NCBI GenBank assembly: GCA_019279435.1
Contig: JAAALK010000086.1
Location: 23,357,913-23,421,912 of the forward strand
From: Zizania palustris
Lineage: Eukaryota > Streptophyta > Magnoliopsida > Poales > Poaceae
DNA: 64,000 nucleotides
Direction: 5' to 3'
Positions 10,975-22,600 of the stretch are shown here, piece by piece. Under the pieces are notes generated by a model. The model saw only the letters and a program-made list of their open reading frames with translations. It made no database searches and was not told the DNA's origin. The first letter of the stretch is position 1, and each line of letters begins with the position of its first letter. Both the position numbers and the translations under genes were made by a program.

Positions 10975-11454
10975 TTCCCTTAAAAAACCAAACCAACCTT
11001 GTTTATTGTACTGCCTGCAGCAGGTGAAACGGTTCAAAGGGTGTTTGTGCATCAGCGAAACCGAATAAAATCGCCGTAGTATTGTACTGCCTGCACCAGG
11101 TGAGATAGCGTGATTCTGAGGCTTGCTTTGAATCTTCCTTTCCCTCTCCAGATAACCAAACAAGGCATCAACCTCCAAACCCAGCCCAAAAGCAAACAGC
11201 GACACAGAGGTGTAGGGTAAGCATCACGTCAAGCAGCTCCCTTCCCGCCGTCCACCGGGGAGGCGGAGACACAACCCCTTCAAAACCTCACCTCGGCCTC
11301 TCCGTCTCTGAAGCCAACTCATTCGTCATTCCGTCCTCGACTCGTCGTGTCACCCCGGCGGCGGCGGCGTCCTCGTCCAAACACTCGGGAAAGGGAGAGG
11401 GAAGAAGCAGCAAGGCGGGAAAAGAAGGAGGAGCTGAGGAGGAGGAGGTTTCAG
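10975..11454 (+). promoter_or_regulatory. Promoter and 5' leader of the CDPK gene
   Basis: The last 250 bases are C/T- and GC-rich, typical of a grass 5' leader, and run into the start codon. An in-frame GTG at 11347 precedes the chosen ATG. The ATG is preferred because it gives the canonical MGNC acylation motif. Confidence 0.5.
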
Positions 11455-14400
11455 ATGGGCAACTGCTTCACCAGGACGTACGAGATACCCATCACGTCGG
11501 GCACGATGCAGCGGCCGGCGGCGGCCGGCGAGCGCGGAAAGACGGCGAGGCGGCCGACGTTCCCGAGGAATGCGGCCACGTCGTACAGGCCGCCGGGGCC
11601 GGCGGCGTCGTCGTCGGGGACGACGACGCTGTCCCGGAGGGCGTCTGGTGGGGACGTGGGCCCGGTGCTGCAGCGGCCGATGGCGGACGTGCGGTCGCTG
11701 TTCCTGCTGGACCGGAAGCTGGGGAGCGGGCAGTTCGGGACGACGTACCTGTGCACGGAGCGCGCGACAGGGCTCCGGTACGCGTGCAAATCGGTGTCGA
11801 AGCGGAAGCTGGTGCGGCGCACCGACGTGGACGACATGCGCCGCGAGATCACCATCCTGCAGCACCTCAGCGGGCAGCCCAACATCGTGGAGTTCAAGGG
11901 CGCCTACGAGGACTCCGAGAACGTGAACCTCGTCATGGAGTTCTGCTCCGGCGGCGAGCTGTTCGACCGCATCACGTCGAAGGGCAGCTACTCCGAGAGC
12001 CAGGCCGCGGCCGTTATCCGGGACATCCTCACCGTCGTGCAAGTCTGCCACTTCATGGGTGTCATGCACCGCGACCTCAAGCCTGAGAACTTCCTGCTCG
12101 CCAGCCCCGCCGACGACGCGCCGCTCAAGGCCATCGACTTCGGTCTCTCCATCTTTATCGAAGAAGGTCAGAATCAATTCTCTTCTTGTACATTCTACTA
12201 TCAATCAAATCAAGATCAACAGATGCACGAAGTAAAATCCCTAAACAAATGCAGGTAAAGTGTACAAGGACATCGTGGGAAGTGCTTACTACGTGGCTCC
12301 AGAAGTTTTACAACGAAATTACGGGAAAGAAGCCGATGTCTGGAGCGCCGGGGTGATTCTGTATATCCTTCTCTGCGGGACGCCCCCTTTCTGGGCAGGT
12401 AAAACAAAAAGCTAAAATTACTCACGTGTCATTATAATTTTTAAAAATTATCTATATGCTATTGTGATGATCTCATCTGTCAGTGATATATCGATGGTAT
12501 ATTGACAAAATGTGAAAATCGTAAACAAAAACCATGCATGCTAATTAAGTCTACTCTTCTTCAGCATGCTACATATCATACATTGTATTATGATTCAGAT
12601 TTTTTAAAATAATATGTTTTTAAAAAAAATCAAATTTGTATGTCTATTTCAAAAAATTGCAGAAATAGCATGCAATCGGCATTTGAAATGTCGACTCGAT
12701 CTCCGGTCGGCACTTCAAATGCCGACTGTGGCCACATCAATTCTAGTCAACATTTAAGTACCGACTAGATGTTGACCTCTTATCAGATTTTGTCACATCA
12801 GCTCCAGTCGACACTTTTGACGCAGTCGGCCCGTATATTAGTTTTACAAATTGTTCAAACTGAAGTGCCGACTGGAGCTGACGTGGCGCAGTTGGCACTT
12901 CAAGTGTCGACCGCATGTTAGTTTTACAAATTGTTCAAACGGTATAAAGATTTGATTTTTTTAAAAAAAACTCATGATTCAAGTATCGTTCGTTAAATAG
13001 ACATCAATTATCAAATTTGTGCGTCTGAGCAGAGACCGAGAAAGGCATATTCGATTCTATAGTGATCGACGAGCCTGATTTCACTAGCGGCCCCTGGCCT
13101 TCGATATCTGAAAGCGCAAAGGAACTTATCACACGGCTGCTGAATAAAGATCCCCAGAAGCGGATTACTGCAGCACAGGCCTTAGGTAACACGTACATCT
13201 GAATATATATAATCGCATGTCAAATGGTCAGATGCTGTATGAAGAATCGCGTGGACTTTTAATGACATATAAGGAACTTTTTCATTCATTGCACCGCAGA
13301 ACACCGGTGGCTCAAAGAAGGCGGCGCACCCGACAGACCTATCGATAGCGCGGTCCTGACAAGAATGAAGCAGTTTAAGGAAATGAACAAATTAAAGCAG
13401 CTCGCGCTTAAGGTGAAGATCTTCCTTAAGTGCTAGTTTGACGGCTTAAGATTTTGACCTAACCCGTCCACGTGGAATGGGTCGAGATTTTGAGCTACCA
13501 AACTAACCTCGACTAAGTGGGTTGACTACTACTTTTGCCTTGGTTAAAACTGAACTGACCTGCCACCTCCTTTCATCTATCCATCTCAAGGTGATTGCGA
13601 AGAACCTGTCAGCGGACGAAATCAAGGGCTTGAAGCAGATGTTCAACAACATGGATACAGACAGGAGTGGGACGATCACGGTTGAAGAACTGAAGGTTGG
13701 TCTGACGAAGCTTGGATCGAAGATCAGTGAAGCGGAGGTTCGCAATCTCCTGGAAGCAGTAAGATCCACCTGCTCTCTCGCTCCAGTCCTCATCACTGCC
13801 AGTTCTAGTTTAGTTCACAAAATGTTTCACCAATCATACTGTGACGACGACCGATTTGCTATTTTGACACTTCAAAGAAGTAACGTTTGCATTTTTGATA
13901 TTCAAACTCATTTTCAGTGACTTAGGTGGCCTTACGTGTCAGTCTCAAAAGTGTCATCCTAAATAAAACGCGCATCTTTAGAGTGTCAAAATAACAATTT
14001 TTTCGTACTGTGATATACAACGCAGGTCGACGTAGACAAGAGTGGCAGTATTGATTACACGGAGTTCCTCACAGCTATGGTAAACAAGCACAAACTGGAA
14101 AAGGAGGAGGATTTGCTCTGTGCATTTCAACACTTTGACAAAGACAACAGCGGGTAACATAAATTTTTTTGCTCGGTGTAAATCCATCTGTGAAAACAGA
14201 AGAAGAACTATATATAGGTATTGATCAGATGATGCCATGGAAAATAACTGCAGCTACATAACGAGAGACGAACTGGAGCAAGCAATGTCAGAGAACGGGA
14301 TGAGTTCTGAAGCAAACATCAAAGAAGTACTGGATGAAGGTGACAAAGACAAGGTAAGAAAAAAATATTTTCAGCAATCAGGGCCATTTCAATGGATTTG

Positions 14401-14490
14401 ATCGTTTCTTTCTGTTGGATTCATATATAGGATGGGAGAATTGACTACGAAGAGTTCGTGGAAATGATGAGGAAAGGAACATATAACTGA
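11455..14490 (+). CDS. CPK12: Calcium-dependent protein kinase (CDPK/CPK), complete, 8 exons, 525 aa
   Basis: The exons are 11455-12166, 12255-12398, 13033-13185, 13300-13412, 13591-13758, 14026-14153, 14254-14353 and 14431-14490, all GT-AG and in phase. The start MGNCFTR carries Gly2 for myristoylation and Cys4 for palmitoylation, so membrane attachment is expected. The kinase domain (about 82-341) shows GSGQFG at 90-95, Lys112, HRDLKPEN at 205-212 and DFG at 228-230. The autoinhibitory junction follows, then four intact EF-hands with loops beginning DTDRSGTIT, DVDKSGSID, DKDNSGYIT and DKDKDGRID. It should phosphorylate Ser/Thr targets in response to Ca2+. From memory rice CPK12 lies next to FLD on chromosome 4, as here, so that orthology is inferred. 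Intron 2 carries a foldback repeat. Confidence 0.93.
12597..12990. mobile_element. Foldback element 'TCGGCACTT' family, copy 2 (in CDPK intron 2)
   Basis: The arms share AAAATCAAATTTGTATG(T/C)C and TTTCAAAAAATTGCAG blocks with copies 1 and 3. The inside holds five or more diverged TCGGCACTT/AAGTGCCGA half-palindromes with AGCTGACGTGGC linkers, plus an extra internal arm fragment (TTAGTTTTACAAATTGTTCAAAC occurs twice, near 12838 and 12917). It lies wholly within the 634-bp intron 2 and ends about 40 bp before the acceptor, so it does not alter coding sequence. Confidence 0.65.
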
Positions 14491-14672
14491 TGAAACACCC
14501 CGATCCTCCTCGTGAACAAAATTGTATGCACATGTGCCTATAATATATATACTAAACACTCAGAAGTTAAGTTCGGAACAAGATGCTTGGCTGTGATATG
14601 TATCTGCTTTATACCCACTATGCAAATAAAATTATGTAGAGTCCAGAAACTTGGGGCCATCGTAAACATGTA

Positions 14673-14769
14673 GGGCTCCTTTGGAATGTCGTTTTTTTAA
14701 AGGAATTTCAAAAGATTTAGTTTAATTCATACAAAAATCCTGTAAAATTTCTGCGTTCCAAAGGAGCCC
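14673..14769. mobile_element. 97-bp MITE with GTA target duplication
   Basis: Starts GGGCTCCTTTGGAA and ends TTCCAAAGGAGCCC, a perfect 14-bp inverted repeat around an AT-rich centre with further imperfect pairing. GTA flanks it directly on both sides (14670-14672 and 14770-14772). A 3-bp duplication fits PIF/Harbinger- or CACTA-related MITEs. It sits about 180 bp past the CDPK stop, close to or in the 3' UTR. Confidence 0.75.
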
Positions 14770-14887
14770 GTAAGGTATAAAAAACAAACGAATAGGATAA
14801 TATTTAAGTAGGGCACTTTATGGCACCCATTTACATTTTATTTTATATAATCAAACTAATTAAAAATATTTTTTTACTAACTTACCG

Positions 14888-15284
14888 GATAACACTCTCG
14901 TCATAGTCGCCGTAGTGCCTTGCTATGTCGTCATTCGCGCGCCCCGCTGTCGTCACCGCTCACCATGCCACCGCGTCGTGCCCTGTTGTCACTGCCGCGA
15001 CGCGCACCTGCCCCCCACCGTCGCCGTTCCCCGCTACTGTCACCGGGCCGCCGCTCGTCCATTGTCAGCCAGTCAAACAGATAGATAACACTCTCGTCGC
15101 AGTCGCCGTAGTGCCTTGCTATGCCGTCATTCGCGCGCCCCGCTGTCATCACCACTCACCATGCCACCGTGTCGTGCCCTATTGTCACCGCCGCGACGCG
15201 CACCTGCCCCCACCGTCGCCGTTCCCTGCTACTGTCACCGGGCCACCGCTCGTCCATTGTCAGCCAGTCAAACGGATAGATAAA
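14888..15284. repeat. Two tandem copies of a 196-bp GC-rich unit
   Basis: The unit beginning GATAACACTCTCGTC at 14888 recurs at 15084 with only a few substitutions (for example CATAG/CGCAG and TGTCG/TGCCG). The second copy ends near 15284 in CAGCCAGTCAAACGGATAGATAA. The ORFs through it change character with each frame and have no domain. It lies between the CDPK and FLD genes and may be a recent local tandem duplication. Confidence 0.75.
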
Positions 15285-15867
15285 AGTAAAGGGAGAGTAA
15301 GAGAGAGAAATGGAAGAACAAAAGAAGAAAAAAAAGAGAGGTGATAGATTTTTACCATAAAATTTCCATTTAAGAAAAAAGTATTTGAGGATGAGAAATA
15401 GTCCAACTATCCCAAACCAGGAATTTCCGTAGGCCGTAACGAATAACTAGCAACCGGACGTAACATATTGCTGATTAAAATATTGCGTATATATTATGTG
15501 AAGTATTACGTAAAAACACTTAAAACAAAATATGTTTTTAGTTCAAACATGATACATTACTCATTAAAACATTACGTATATATTATGTTAAACATTTATC
15601 TAAACTAATTAAAACATTATATATAAATAGTTTAAATAATTTATGTTTCTAGTTAAACGTATTTTACTTTTTTTTGAAACACTGTGTCATTATGCAATTC
15701 CGTATTACACATGAGGAGACGGAATTTTGCTTTCCCAATTCGTAGCAGCCAAAACGTCTCCCCCATCTTCCACCTCCCGCATGGCTCCGTCTCGCTCCAT
15801 TCCCATCTAAACCCTACCAGATTTATTGACCAGAAGGGCGCGCCGGCTCTTGCCACCGCCGCCGACC
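15285..15867 (+). promoter_or_regulatory. Promoter and 5' leader region of the FLD-type gene
   Basis: An AT-rich stretch (15340-15690) is followed by a C-rich leader containing AAACCCTA near 15810. An in-frame TTG codon at 15826 extends the reading frame upstream. The first ATG in frame, at 15868, is taken as the start. Confidence 0.45.
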
Positions 15868-18507
15868 ATGTCCGACCAACCGCCGCCGTACCCACCCCTC
15901 CCCCTTCTCTCCTCCGTTCCCCCAAACCCCGACCCCGCCCAAGCCCCCGTTCCCGCACCCACGACCGCCCTTGTCCTTCCCAGCCCCGCCTTCCCCAACA
16001 AGCGAAAGCGCACCGGGTTCCGCCGCAAGGTCCCATCCGGTTCCCCTGCCGCCCCCGTCGCCGCGTCTCCTTCCGCCCACCCTCCACCCTCCGCCTCCGC
16101 CGCCGACGATATCATAGTAATCAACCGCGAGCCGACAGCGGAGGCCGTCACCGCGCTCACCGCCGGCTTCCCGGCGGACTCCCTCACCGACGAGGAGATC
16201 GAAGCAGGTGTGGTCTCCGACGTGGGCGGGATCGAGCAGGTCAACTACATCCTCATCCGCAACCACCTCCTTGCCAGGTGGCGCGAGACCTTCAACTCAT
16301 GGCTCGCCAAGGAGCCCTTTGCTCCGCTCATCCCACCCCATTGCGACCACCTCCTCAGCGCCGCCTACTCCTTTCTCGTTTCTCACGGCCACGTCAACTT
16401 CGGCGTCGCCCCCGCTATCAAGGAGCGTCTCCCCAAAGAGCCCACGAGGCCCAACACTGTCATCGTTATCGGTGCCGGCCTTGCTGGGCTCGCCGCAGCA
16501 CGGCAGCTGTTGGCATTCGGGTTTAAAGTGGTCGTATTGGAGGGTCGCAAGCGATGCGGTGGTCGTGTGTACACGAAGAAGATGGAAGGGGGTGGACGAT
16601 CAGCTGCTGCTGATCTTGGCGGCAGCGTTCTTACTGGCACATTTGGGAACCCACTGGGCATTGTGGCGAAGCAGCTTGGCTTTCCAATGCATAAGATCAG
16701 AGACAAGTGCCCACTTTATAGGCCGGATGGGTCACCAGTTGATCCGGAGATAGATAAGAAAGTGGAGGGTACATTTAACAATCTTCTTGATAAGTCCAGT
16801 CTTCTGCGGACATCAATGGGGGAGGTGGCGATGGATGTCTCCCTTGGTGCGGCGCTTGAGACATTACGGCAGACGGATGGTGGTGTATCCACAGAGCAGG
16901 AGATGAGCTTGTTCAATTGGCACCTAGCAAATCTTGAGTATGCTAATGCAGGATTGCTGTCAAAACTGAGCCTTGCATTCTGGGACCAGGATGATCCTTA
17001 TGACATGGGTGGGGATCACTGTTTCGTGCCTGGTGGCAACGGGAGGCTTGTGCAGGCTCTGGCAGAGAATGTGTCGATTGTTTATGAGAGGACAGTGCAC
17101 ACTGTACGTTATGGAGGGGATGGGGTTCAGGTAGTTGTCAATGGTGGGCAGGTGTATGAGGGGGACATCGCGCTGTGCACTGTTCCACTCGGGGTTCTGA
17201 AAAATGGAGGCATCAAGTTTGTACCTGAGCTGCCACAGAGGAAACTTGATGGTATTAAGAGACTAGGTTTTGGGTTGTTGAACAAGGTTGCAATGTTGTT
17301 TCCTCATGTTTTCTGGAGCACTGACCTTGATACCTTTGGACATCTGACTGAAGAACCAAATAATCGTGGAGAATTCTTTCTGTTCTATAGTTATGCAACA
17401 GTAGCTGGTGGTCCGTTGTTGATGGCATTGGTTGCTGGTGAAGCTGCCCACAACTTTGAAACCACACCTCCAACTGATGCTGTCTGCTCAGTTCTCAAGA
17501 TACTGAGAGGTGAGAATTTAACTGCTATGTCAAATTTTAGATCATTATACAGCTATCTGCATAAGGTAGTAATTCAATGCCTCTCTGAATTGACTGTTAT
17601 AATAGATTATTTGTTCCATTAACCGCTTCAATTGCACTGAAATATATAGCCATGTATGGATGTTGTAATAATGGATTTTACTACCTAAAACCTTGGGTGT
17701 CTGTCTAAATTGTTGTGTATCGCAGGTATCTATGAACCACAAGGTATTGAGGTCCCAGATCCTCTGCAGAGTGTTTGTACTAGATGGGGCACAGACTCCT
17801 TCAGTCTAGGTTCATATTCTCATGTTGCTGTGGGAGCATCTGGAGATGACTATGACATACTAGCTGAAAGTGTTGGAGATGGACGTCTGTTTTTCGCTGG
17901 AGAGGCAACCACAAGGCGTTACCCTGCAACAATGCATGGTGCTTTCATTAGTGGTCTGCGGGAGGCTGCGAACATCACCCTTCATGCCAACGCACGGGCA
18001 GCAAAGAGCAAAGTGGAAAAGGGTCCATCGACAAACACGCAGGCTTGTGCTGCTCTACTGGTGGACTTGTTTAGGCAACCAGATTTGGAATTTGGGAGCT
18101 TCTCTGTAATTTTTGGTGGAAAAGCTTCTGATCCAAAATCCCCAGCAATTCTGAAGGTCGAACTAGGTGGCCCTCGAAAAAAAGGAGCAACTGAAGGGGG
18201 AAAGACAGACCAAAACCACTCAAACAAACTGTTGTTTCAGCAGCTTCAGTCACATTTTAACCAGCAGCAACAACTTTATGTCTACACACTACTGTCACGA
18301 CAGCAGGCTATGGAGCTAAGAGAGGTTAGAGGAGGGGATGAAATGAGGCTGCATTATCTATGTGAAAAACTTGGTGTGAAATTAGTTGGCAGGAAAGGTC
18401 TTGGTCCGGGAGCCGATGCTGTGATTGCATCCATTAAGGCAGAGCGGAACATCAGTAGAACTAAAACCAGACCCTCAAAATTAAAATTGGGAGTCACAAA
18501 ATCTTAA
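15868..18507 (+). CDS. FLD: FLOWERING LOCUS D-type lysine-specific histone demethylase (LSD1 homologue), complete, 2 exons, 807 aa
   Basis: The exons are 15868-17509 and 17726-18507 (AGAG|GTGAG donor, CGCAG|GT acceptor). A Pro-rich N-terminus with a basic KRKR stretch is followed by a SWIRM domain (about 104-190, containing VNYILIRNHLL). The FAD-dependent amine-oxidase domain starts VIVIGAGLAGLAAARQL near residue 197, has CTVPLGVLKNG, and ends FFAGEATTRRYPATMHGAF near 600-620. The C-terminal block (LLVDLFRQPDLEFGSF, QQLQSHFNQQQQ, LREVRGGDE, LVGRKGLG) is characteristic of FLD rather than LDL1/LDL2, from memory of the family. FLD is a nuclear protein that demethylates H3K4me1/2 and in Arabidopsis represses FLC to promote flowering. 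Grasses lack a simple FLC pathway, so the target here is unknown. No defects are seen. Confidence 0.92.
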
Positions 18508-19388
18508 CTTCTGCTGCATCATCGTCCCTAACTACTGGTGCTTTGCTTTTGTTTAGAACTTTGACCGCACGATTTGTCTTTTTCCTGTCGTTTACGATCC
18601 ACCTGGCAATCTGATATCACATATCTGGTGATTGTTTCATGAGACAATGGCACAAATCAAATTTGGAGTTCACCTAGATTTAGATAACGCCTGCAACTTT
18701 AGATTGAAAGGCTATGCGATATGCAAAGGTAGGACAAAAACTATGTTTGTATCAACAGTTAGAGACTGTTTATTCTTGAAGAATCTTGTAGTCAAGATCT
18801 CCAGATTCGCATATTGTAATAGCTGTTAACTGATGTACATGATTTGATAATTGGATGGAGAACGTCTGCACCTTTTTCAAGAAAAAAAATCAATAGATGT
18901 TAGTCTTCCATGCTCAGATGAAACGGCCATGGAATAGCTTGGAGGTATGGACTATGGAGGATACGCTTTCTTTTCTTAAATGATATCTGTCAGGCCGAGC
19001 TTATGACAGGATGCTAAATAAGCAGTGGCTCATGCAGCAGTGTGATTGATCACACTGGAAAAGAATTTCTCTCATTTTCTGGATGTGTCTTTTGTTCAAT
19101 TTTGACATAAGCACGAGAGCTAAACAGGTGCACCAGTTCTGATGTAATGCTTTGTATCATAAAGATGACCATGATCAACAAACACCAACGTAAGCTCTTC
19201 AATTGACAAGAGTTATGACAATGGATCACAAAAGTTGGAACAAGAACCAGCGGCTTCTGGAAATGATATTAACAGGCCACTCATCAATTTAAACATCCTC
19301 CCCCTTTCCGTCTCAAACAGGCAGAAAAGAAATACAGAAAGAGTTGTGCAATAAATCAGTAGTTTTGCAAGCAAATGGCAAACTACTA
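18508..19388. other. 3' flank between the convergent FLD and thioredoxin-like genes
   Basis: Probably the 3' UTRs of both genes plus a short spacer. AATAAA-like signals are weak. No additional gene is seen. Confidence 0.45.
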
Positions 19389-20664
19389 TCAGGAATGTAG
19401 CCATAGCCGATCATGCAGTCTCTCTTCTCCTGTACCAAGCATCTCATCAACTTTTTCTCCATCCCGGTAAAAATGGAAGGTTGGAGTGTATCGTATGTTT
19501 GGGTTGTGTCTGGACATTCATCAATATCAGCATAGATGAAAGTAAGATTCTTGAATTCATTACTGAACTTGCAGAAGGATGGAAGAATCTGACTGCAAAC
19601 GCGACACCTGCACATAAGACAGGAATGAGCAATTCAAAGAGTTAAAGAGTAAGTGGACAATACTATCCTAAATACTGTTATTATGAGCAAACAGAACATC
19701 AAGCAAAATCATGTGCTATGTAAATCTGACTACACACTTGTAATATACAACAGCGATAATGAACCAACTTCCTGTACTTGGTACTTGGTAGATACTCCTA
19801 AGTCATACTGAGGTCAAACCAATTCAAATGCATAAATCTAGCGTAGGGCAAAGCCAGCTAAGGTCCATCACAATTGACTTTGCAGATCTACACACTAGTA
19901 GTGCATACATACTAAAATGACAACTGCCAACAGCACAACAGCTGCTGATTACTCAGTGTTTCAGTTGAATAAAAAACAAAGATATACTGAACAGTATGCC
20001 AGTCATAAAATAGTCCAGTGCACTGATTGGTGCACTGTTATCTGTACTTGATACTATATAATCTGCAGCTGTGCACATCACCGGATCTTGAGCTATGAAG
20101 TGTCACAGTGAAAGAGAGGTTGCATACCACGAAGCACCATAGTTGATCACAGCCTGCAAAAAGAACAATCCAAACAGCATAATCAAAATAAACTCCTTTT
20201 CTAGGGACTTCAACAAAAGCACATCCATACTAGAGTTACACCATTTGAGCACAAAAACTCATGATTTTTCATGCATTTTCGGGATAAATTTTAGATGAGA
20301 TCACACAGTAGAAAAGAAACACAAATTATCCCAATTCAATTCAATACTGCCCTACCAGTCGCACCCAAGGACACGACTTTTGCAGCCCCTAAACCTGCCG
20401 AAGCTATCTATCATCGCATAACATGTGTTCCATGCGTGCTCTTAAAGAAAGGAAGCAGTACAGGAGCTACACCGGCAGATGCAGGGGAGAAGCAGCCATA
20501 CTCACGGGTGATCTAGATGATTTGAGGGAATCGAGCGTCTGCTTCAGCTGCTGGTCACTGCCGGCACTGCGTAGGTTGCCATGGGAGCTGCCTGGGAGCG
20601 ACAGGCCAGTGCCTTCCAGTCCTGTCTTCTTCGCCTCCCCGCTCCTGCCGCCTGCTTCCTCCAT
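19389..20664 (-). CDS. Thioredoxin-like 3-3 protein, 3 exons, with an apparent one-base deletion in exon 3
   Basis: The exons are 20664-20506, 20153-20128 and 19607-19389. The N-terminus starts MEEAGGRSGE. Exon 2 encodes AVINYGAS and, across the splice, the active-site motif WCRVC. Exon 3 gives the thioredoxin core (FIYADIDECPDTTQ). The reading frame then breaks at a T-run at 19498-19500. The next frame continues with IRYTPTFHFYRDGEKVDEML to RLHDRLWLHS and a stop, which matches my memory of the family. Adding back one base gives 134 codons plus stop, the usual family length of about 126-134. As written the protein would lose its second half. The motif is atypical for a redox thioredoxin (CRVC, not CGPC). 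Confidence 0.82.
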
Positions 20665-21759
20665 TCTTCTCTCTTGCTCCTGCTGTTTGGATTAGCCAAA
20701 TCTCTTCCCCCTTCTCAGACGACCTCACACCACAAAGCAAGGAAGGCCCTCCAAATCTAGAAGATGGCGAGAGAGGTACCTCGGAAGCCGGAGGGGCGGA
20801 GGAGGCTGGTCTGGTCAACGACGAGGGAGAGTACCGACACGGCCGACCGAGCGACGGGCGGGGACGCCGGGACCGGACGAGAGGCGGCGGTGCCGCACGA
20901 CGGCCGAGAGCCCCTGTCTAGCCCTATCCAGCGGCGGCCATCCTCACCCGGCTTAGCCCGTTTGGTCCGGCCCATCACAGCAAGGTCTACCTCTATCTCG
21001 TACCGATTATTTCGATTAAAATTATATTTTGAATTTTTTTAGATATGTGTTATGTATTACTTACATTATGTTATATATTATATTATATTCAGCATATACA
21101 CTATATTTGATATATAAATATATTCAAATATATTATATTTAATCACTTATATATATATTTCAAATATATATTATATTATTTTATTAGACCCAAAACGGTA
21201 TACTAAATTATCAGGTGAGAAATGCATAATAATCAATGTAATTAATCTAACGTGTCGGATTAATCACAATGTATAAATATTTCCACCGCCGTTGGGCAGG
21301 AGCGGAATAATAAAACACATAACACGACATAAAATTATTAAATAATGTAGGTTAAATAACAGTATCATGTATTAGTTATTCTAGTTTTTTTTCAGGTTCC
21401 ATTAAATCATAATATATATTAATTATATAAGCAAAAATGCATGCTCATTTCCATGTAAAAAATAATAAAAAATAAAGTTTCATATTTGCCACAAAAAAAT
21501 ACCCGATTTCATATTTACCGTTTATTGTCTCACTAACATGTGATCCAAGATTCATATCTCAGTGAACCGAGAAACTTTTCAGTGACATATTCAAAATAAT
21601 CTATACTACTTTAGCAGTGGTGAGTTTGGCACCATTATTACTTCTTTTCACAATAACTAAAACTTTTCAGTTTCACTTACACTCATGTCCATATTTATTT
21701 ATATGATATTCTTTTAATGTTCGACTCGCGTTCCAAAAGGTCCAGACCCAAAACTTAAT
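20665..21759. other. Promoter side of the thioredoxin-like gene, then AT-rich intergenic DNA
   Basis: From 20665 to about 20960 the sequence is GC-rich and is the source of the copy found at 22235-22600. From 21000 to 21700 it is strongly AT-rich with ATATATT runs. No gene is seen. Confidence 0.45.
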
Positions 21760-22090
21760 CGGCCCAAAACTATTCGGCCCGAGAAGGATCAATACCAGCC
21801 ATAGATCTACATCCGACGGCCGCGCGCGATTTTCTCGTCGTATAAAGGCCGTTCAACCGACAAAACAAAAACCCTAACTTACTGTTTTTCGCATCTCCTC
21901 CACTCTCTCGCAGTGACAGCCATAGCGTGGGTGTTCGCCGGAGAGATCCTCACCGCGTTCTGCTACGGCGAAGCGAAGACATAAGGTCGCCGCCGGTTCG
22001 CGTGCGTGGAAGGGGAAGCTGGACGTCGCGGCGTAATCTCGTGCCATATAGTCCCAGGGACCGACCGAGATCAAAGCTGTAAGAAAAGAT
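21760..22090 (+). promoter_or_regulatory. Ribosomal-protein-type promoter and orphan leader exon
   Basis: On the plus strand there are GGCCCAAAA and CGGCCC boxes (21763-21785), TATAAAGGCC at 21840-21849 and a telo-box AAACCCTAA near 21869. A GC-rich leader follows, ending in AAAGCTGTAAGAAAAG, which resembles a splice donor. This combination is typical of plant ribosomal-protein and translation genes. No coding sequence follows, so it looks like a detached or captured promoter, or the start of a non-coding transcript. Confidence 0.4.
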
Positions 22091-22234
22091 GAGTACCCTT
22101 TCTTTCTCCCTTTCCCGATCCGTCTGTCTTCACCGTGATTTCGGGGTTCTGGGTTCCAGATCCGTTAAAGTAGACTGCCGAGGTTCTGATTTGGGGATTT
22201 CATGGTTCGGGCAAAGAGAAAATTAGGGTTCCTC

Positions 22235-22600
22235 ATGGCGATTGGGAGCGACTGGCGAGTGCCTTCCAGTACTGTCTTCATCGCCTCCCCCTTCCTGCTG
22301 CCAATTTCATCCATTCTTCTCCCTTGCTCACGCTGTTTGGATTAGCCAACCTCTTCCACTTCTCAGGCCTCAAGCCACAAAGCGAAGGCATCCAAATCTA
22401 GCAGACGAGAGAGGTACCTCGTAAACCGGAGGGGCGGAGGAGGGCTGGTCTATGACGACGGAGGGTATCGACACGACAGACTGAGAAGGCCGGCGCCACA
22501 CGTTGGCACCGGGGATAAGGGGCGTGCTGGCGTGTTCGAGGATGAGTCACGAGCCGCGAGCCCCGGTCTAGCCGTATCCAGCACTCGTCACCCTATGTAG
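22235..22600 (-). pseudogene. Duplicated, degenerate 5' end of the thioredoxin-like gene
   Basis: This region matches 20583-20960 with many substitutions and small indels. Shared strings include GTGCCTTCCAGT, TCCATTCTTCTC, CTGTTTGGATTAGCCAA, GAGAGAGGTACCTCG and CCGGAGGGGCGGAGGAG. The copied exon 1 would start MDEIGSRKGEAMKTVLEGTR and then leaves the parental reading. Exons 2 and 3 are absent. The copy therefore holds promoter, leader and about 27 codons, about 1.6 kb upstream of its parent. Confidence 0.72.

Noticed and set aside
10280..10998. Overlapping ORFs of 178-192 codons on both strands
   Set aside because: They run through inverted arms and a GC-rich centre and have no coherent protein signature in any frame.
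11350..12204. 284-codon antisense ORF opposite the CDPK first exon
   Set aside because: It is a mirror frame of GC-rich coding sequence. The sense frame contains the conserved kinase motifs.
15826..15867. Upstream extension of the FLD protein from a TTG codon
   Set aside because: Plant translation normally starts at ATG, and the first in-frame ATG at 15868 has a good context.
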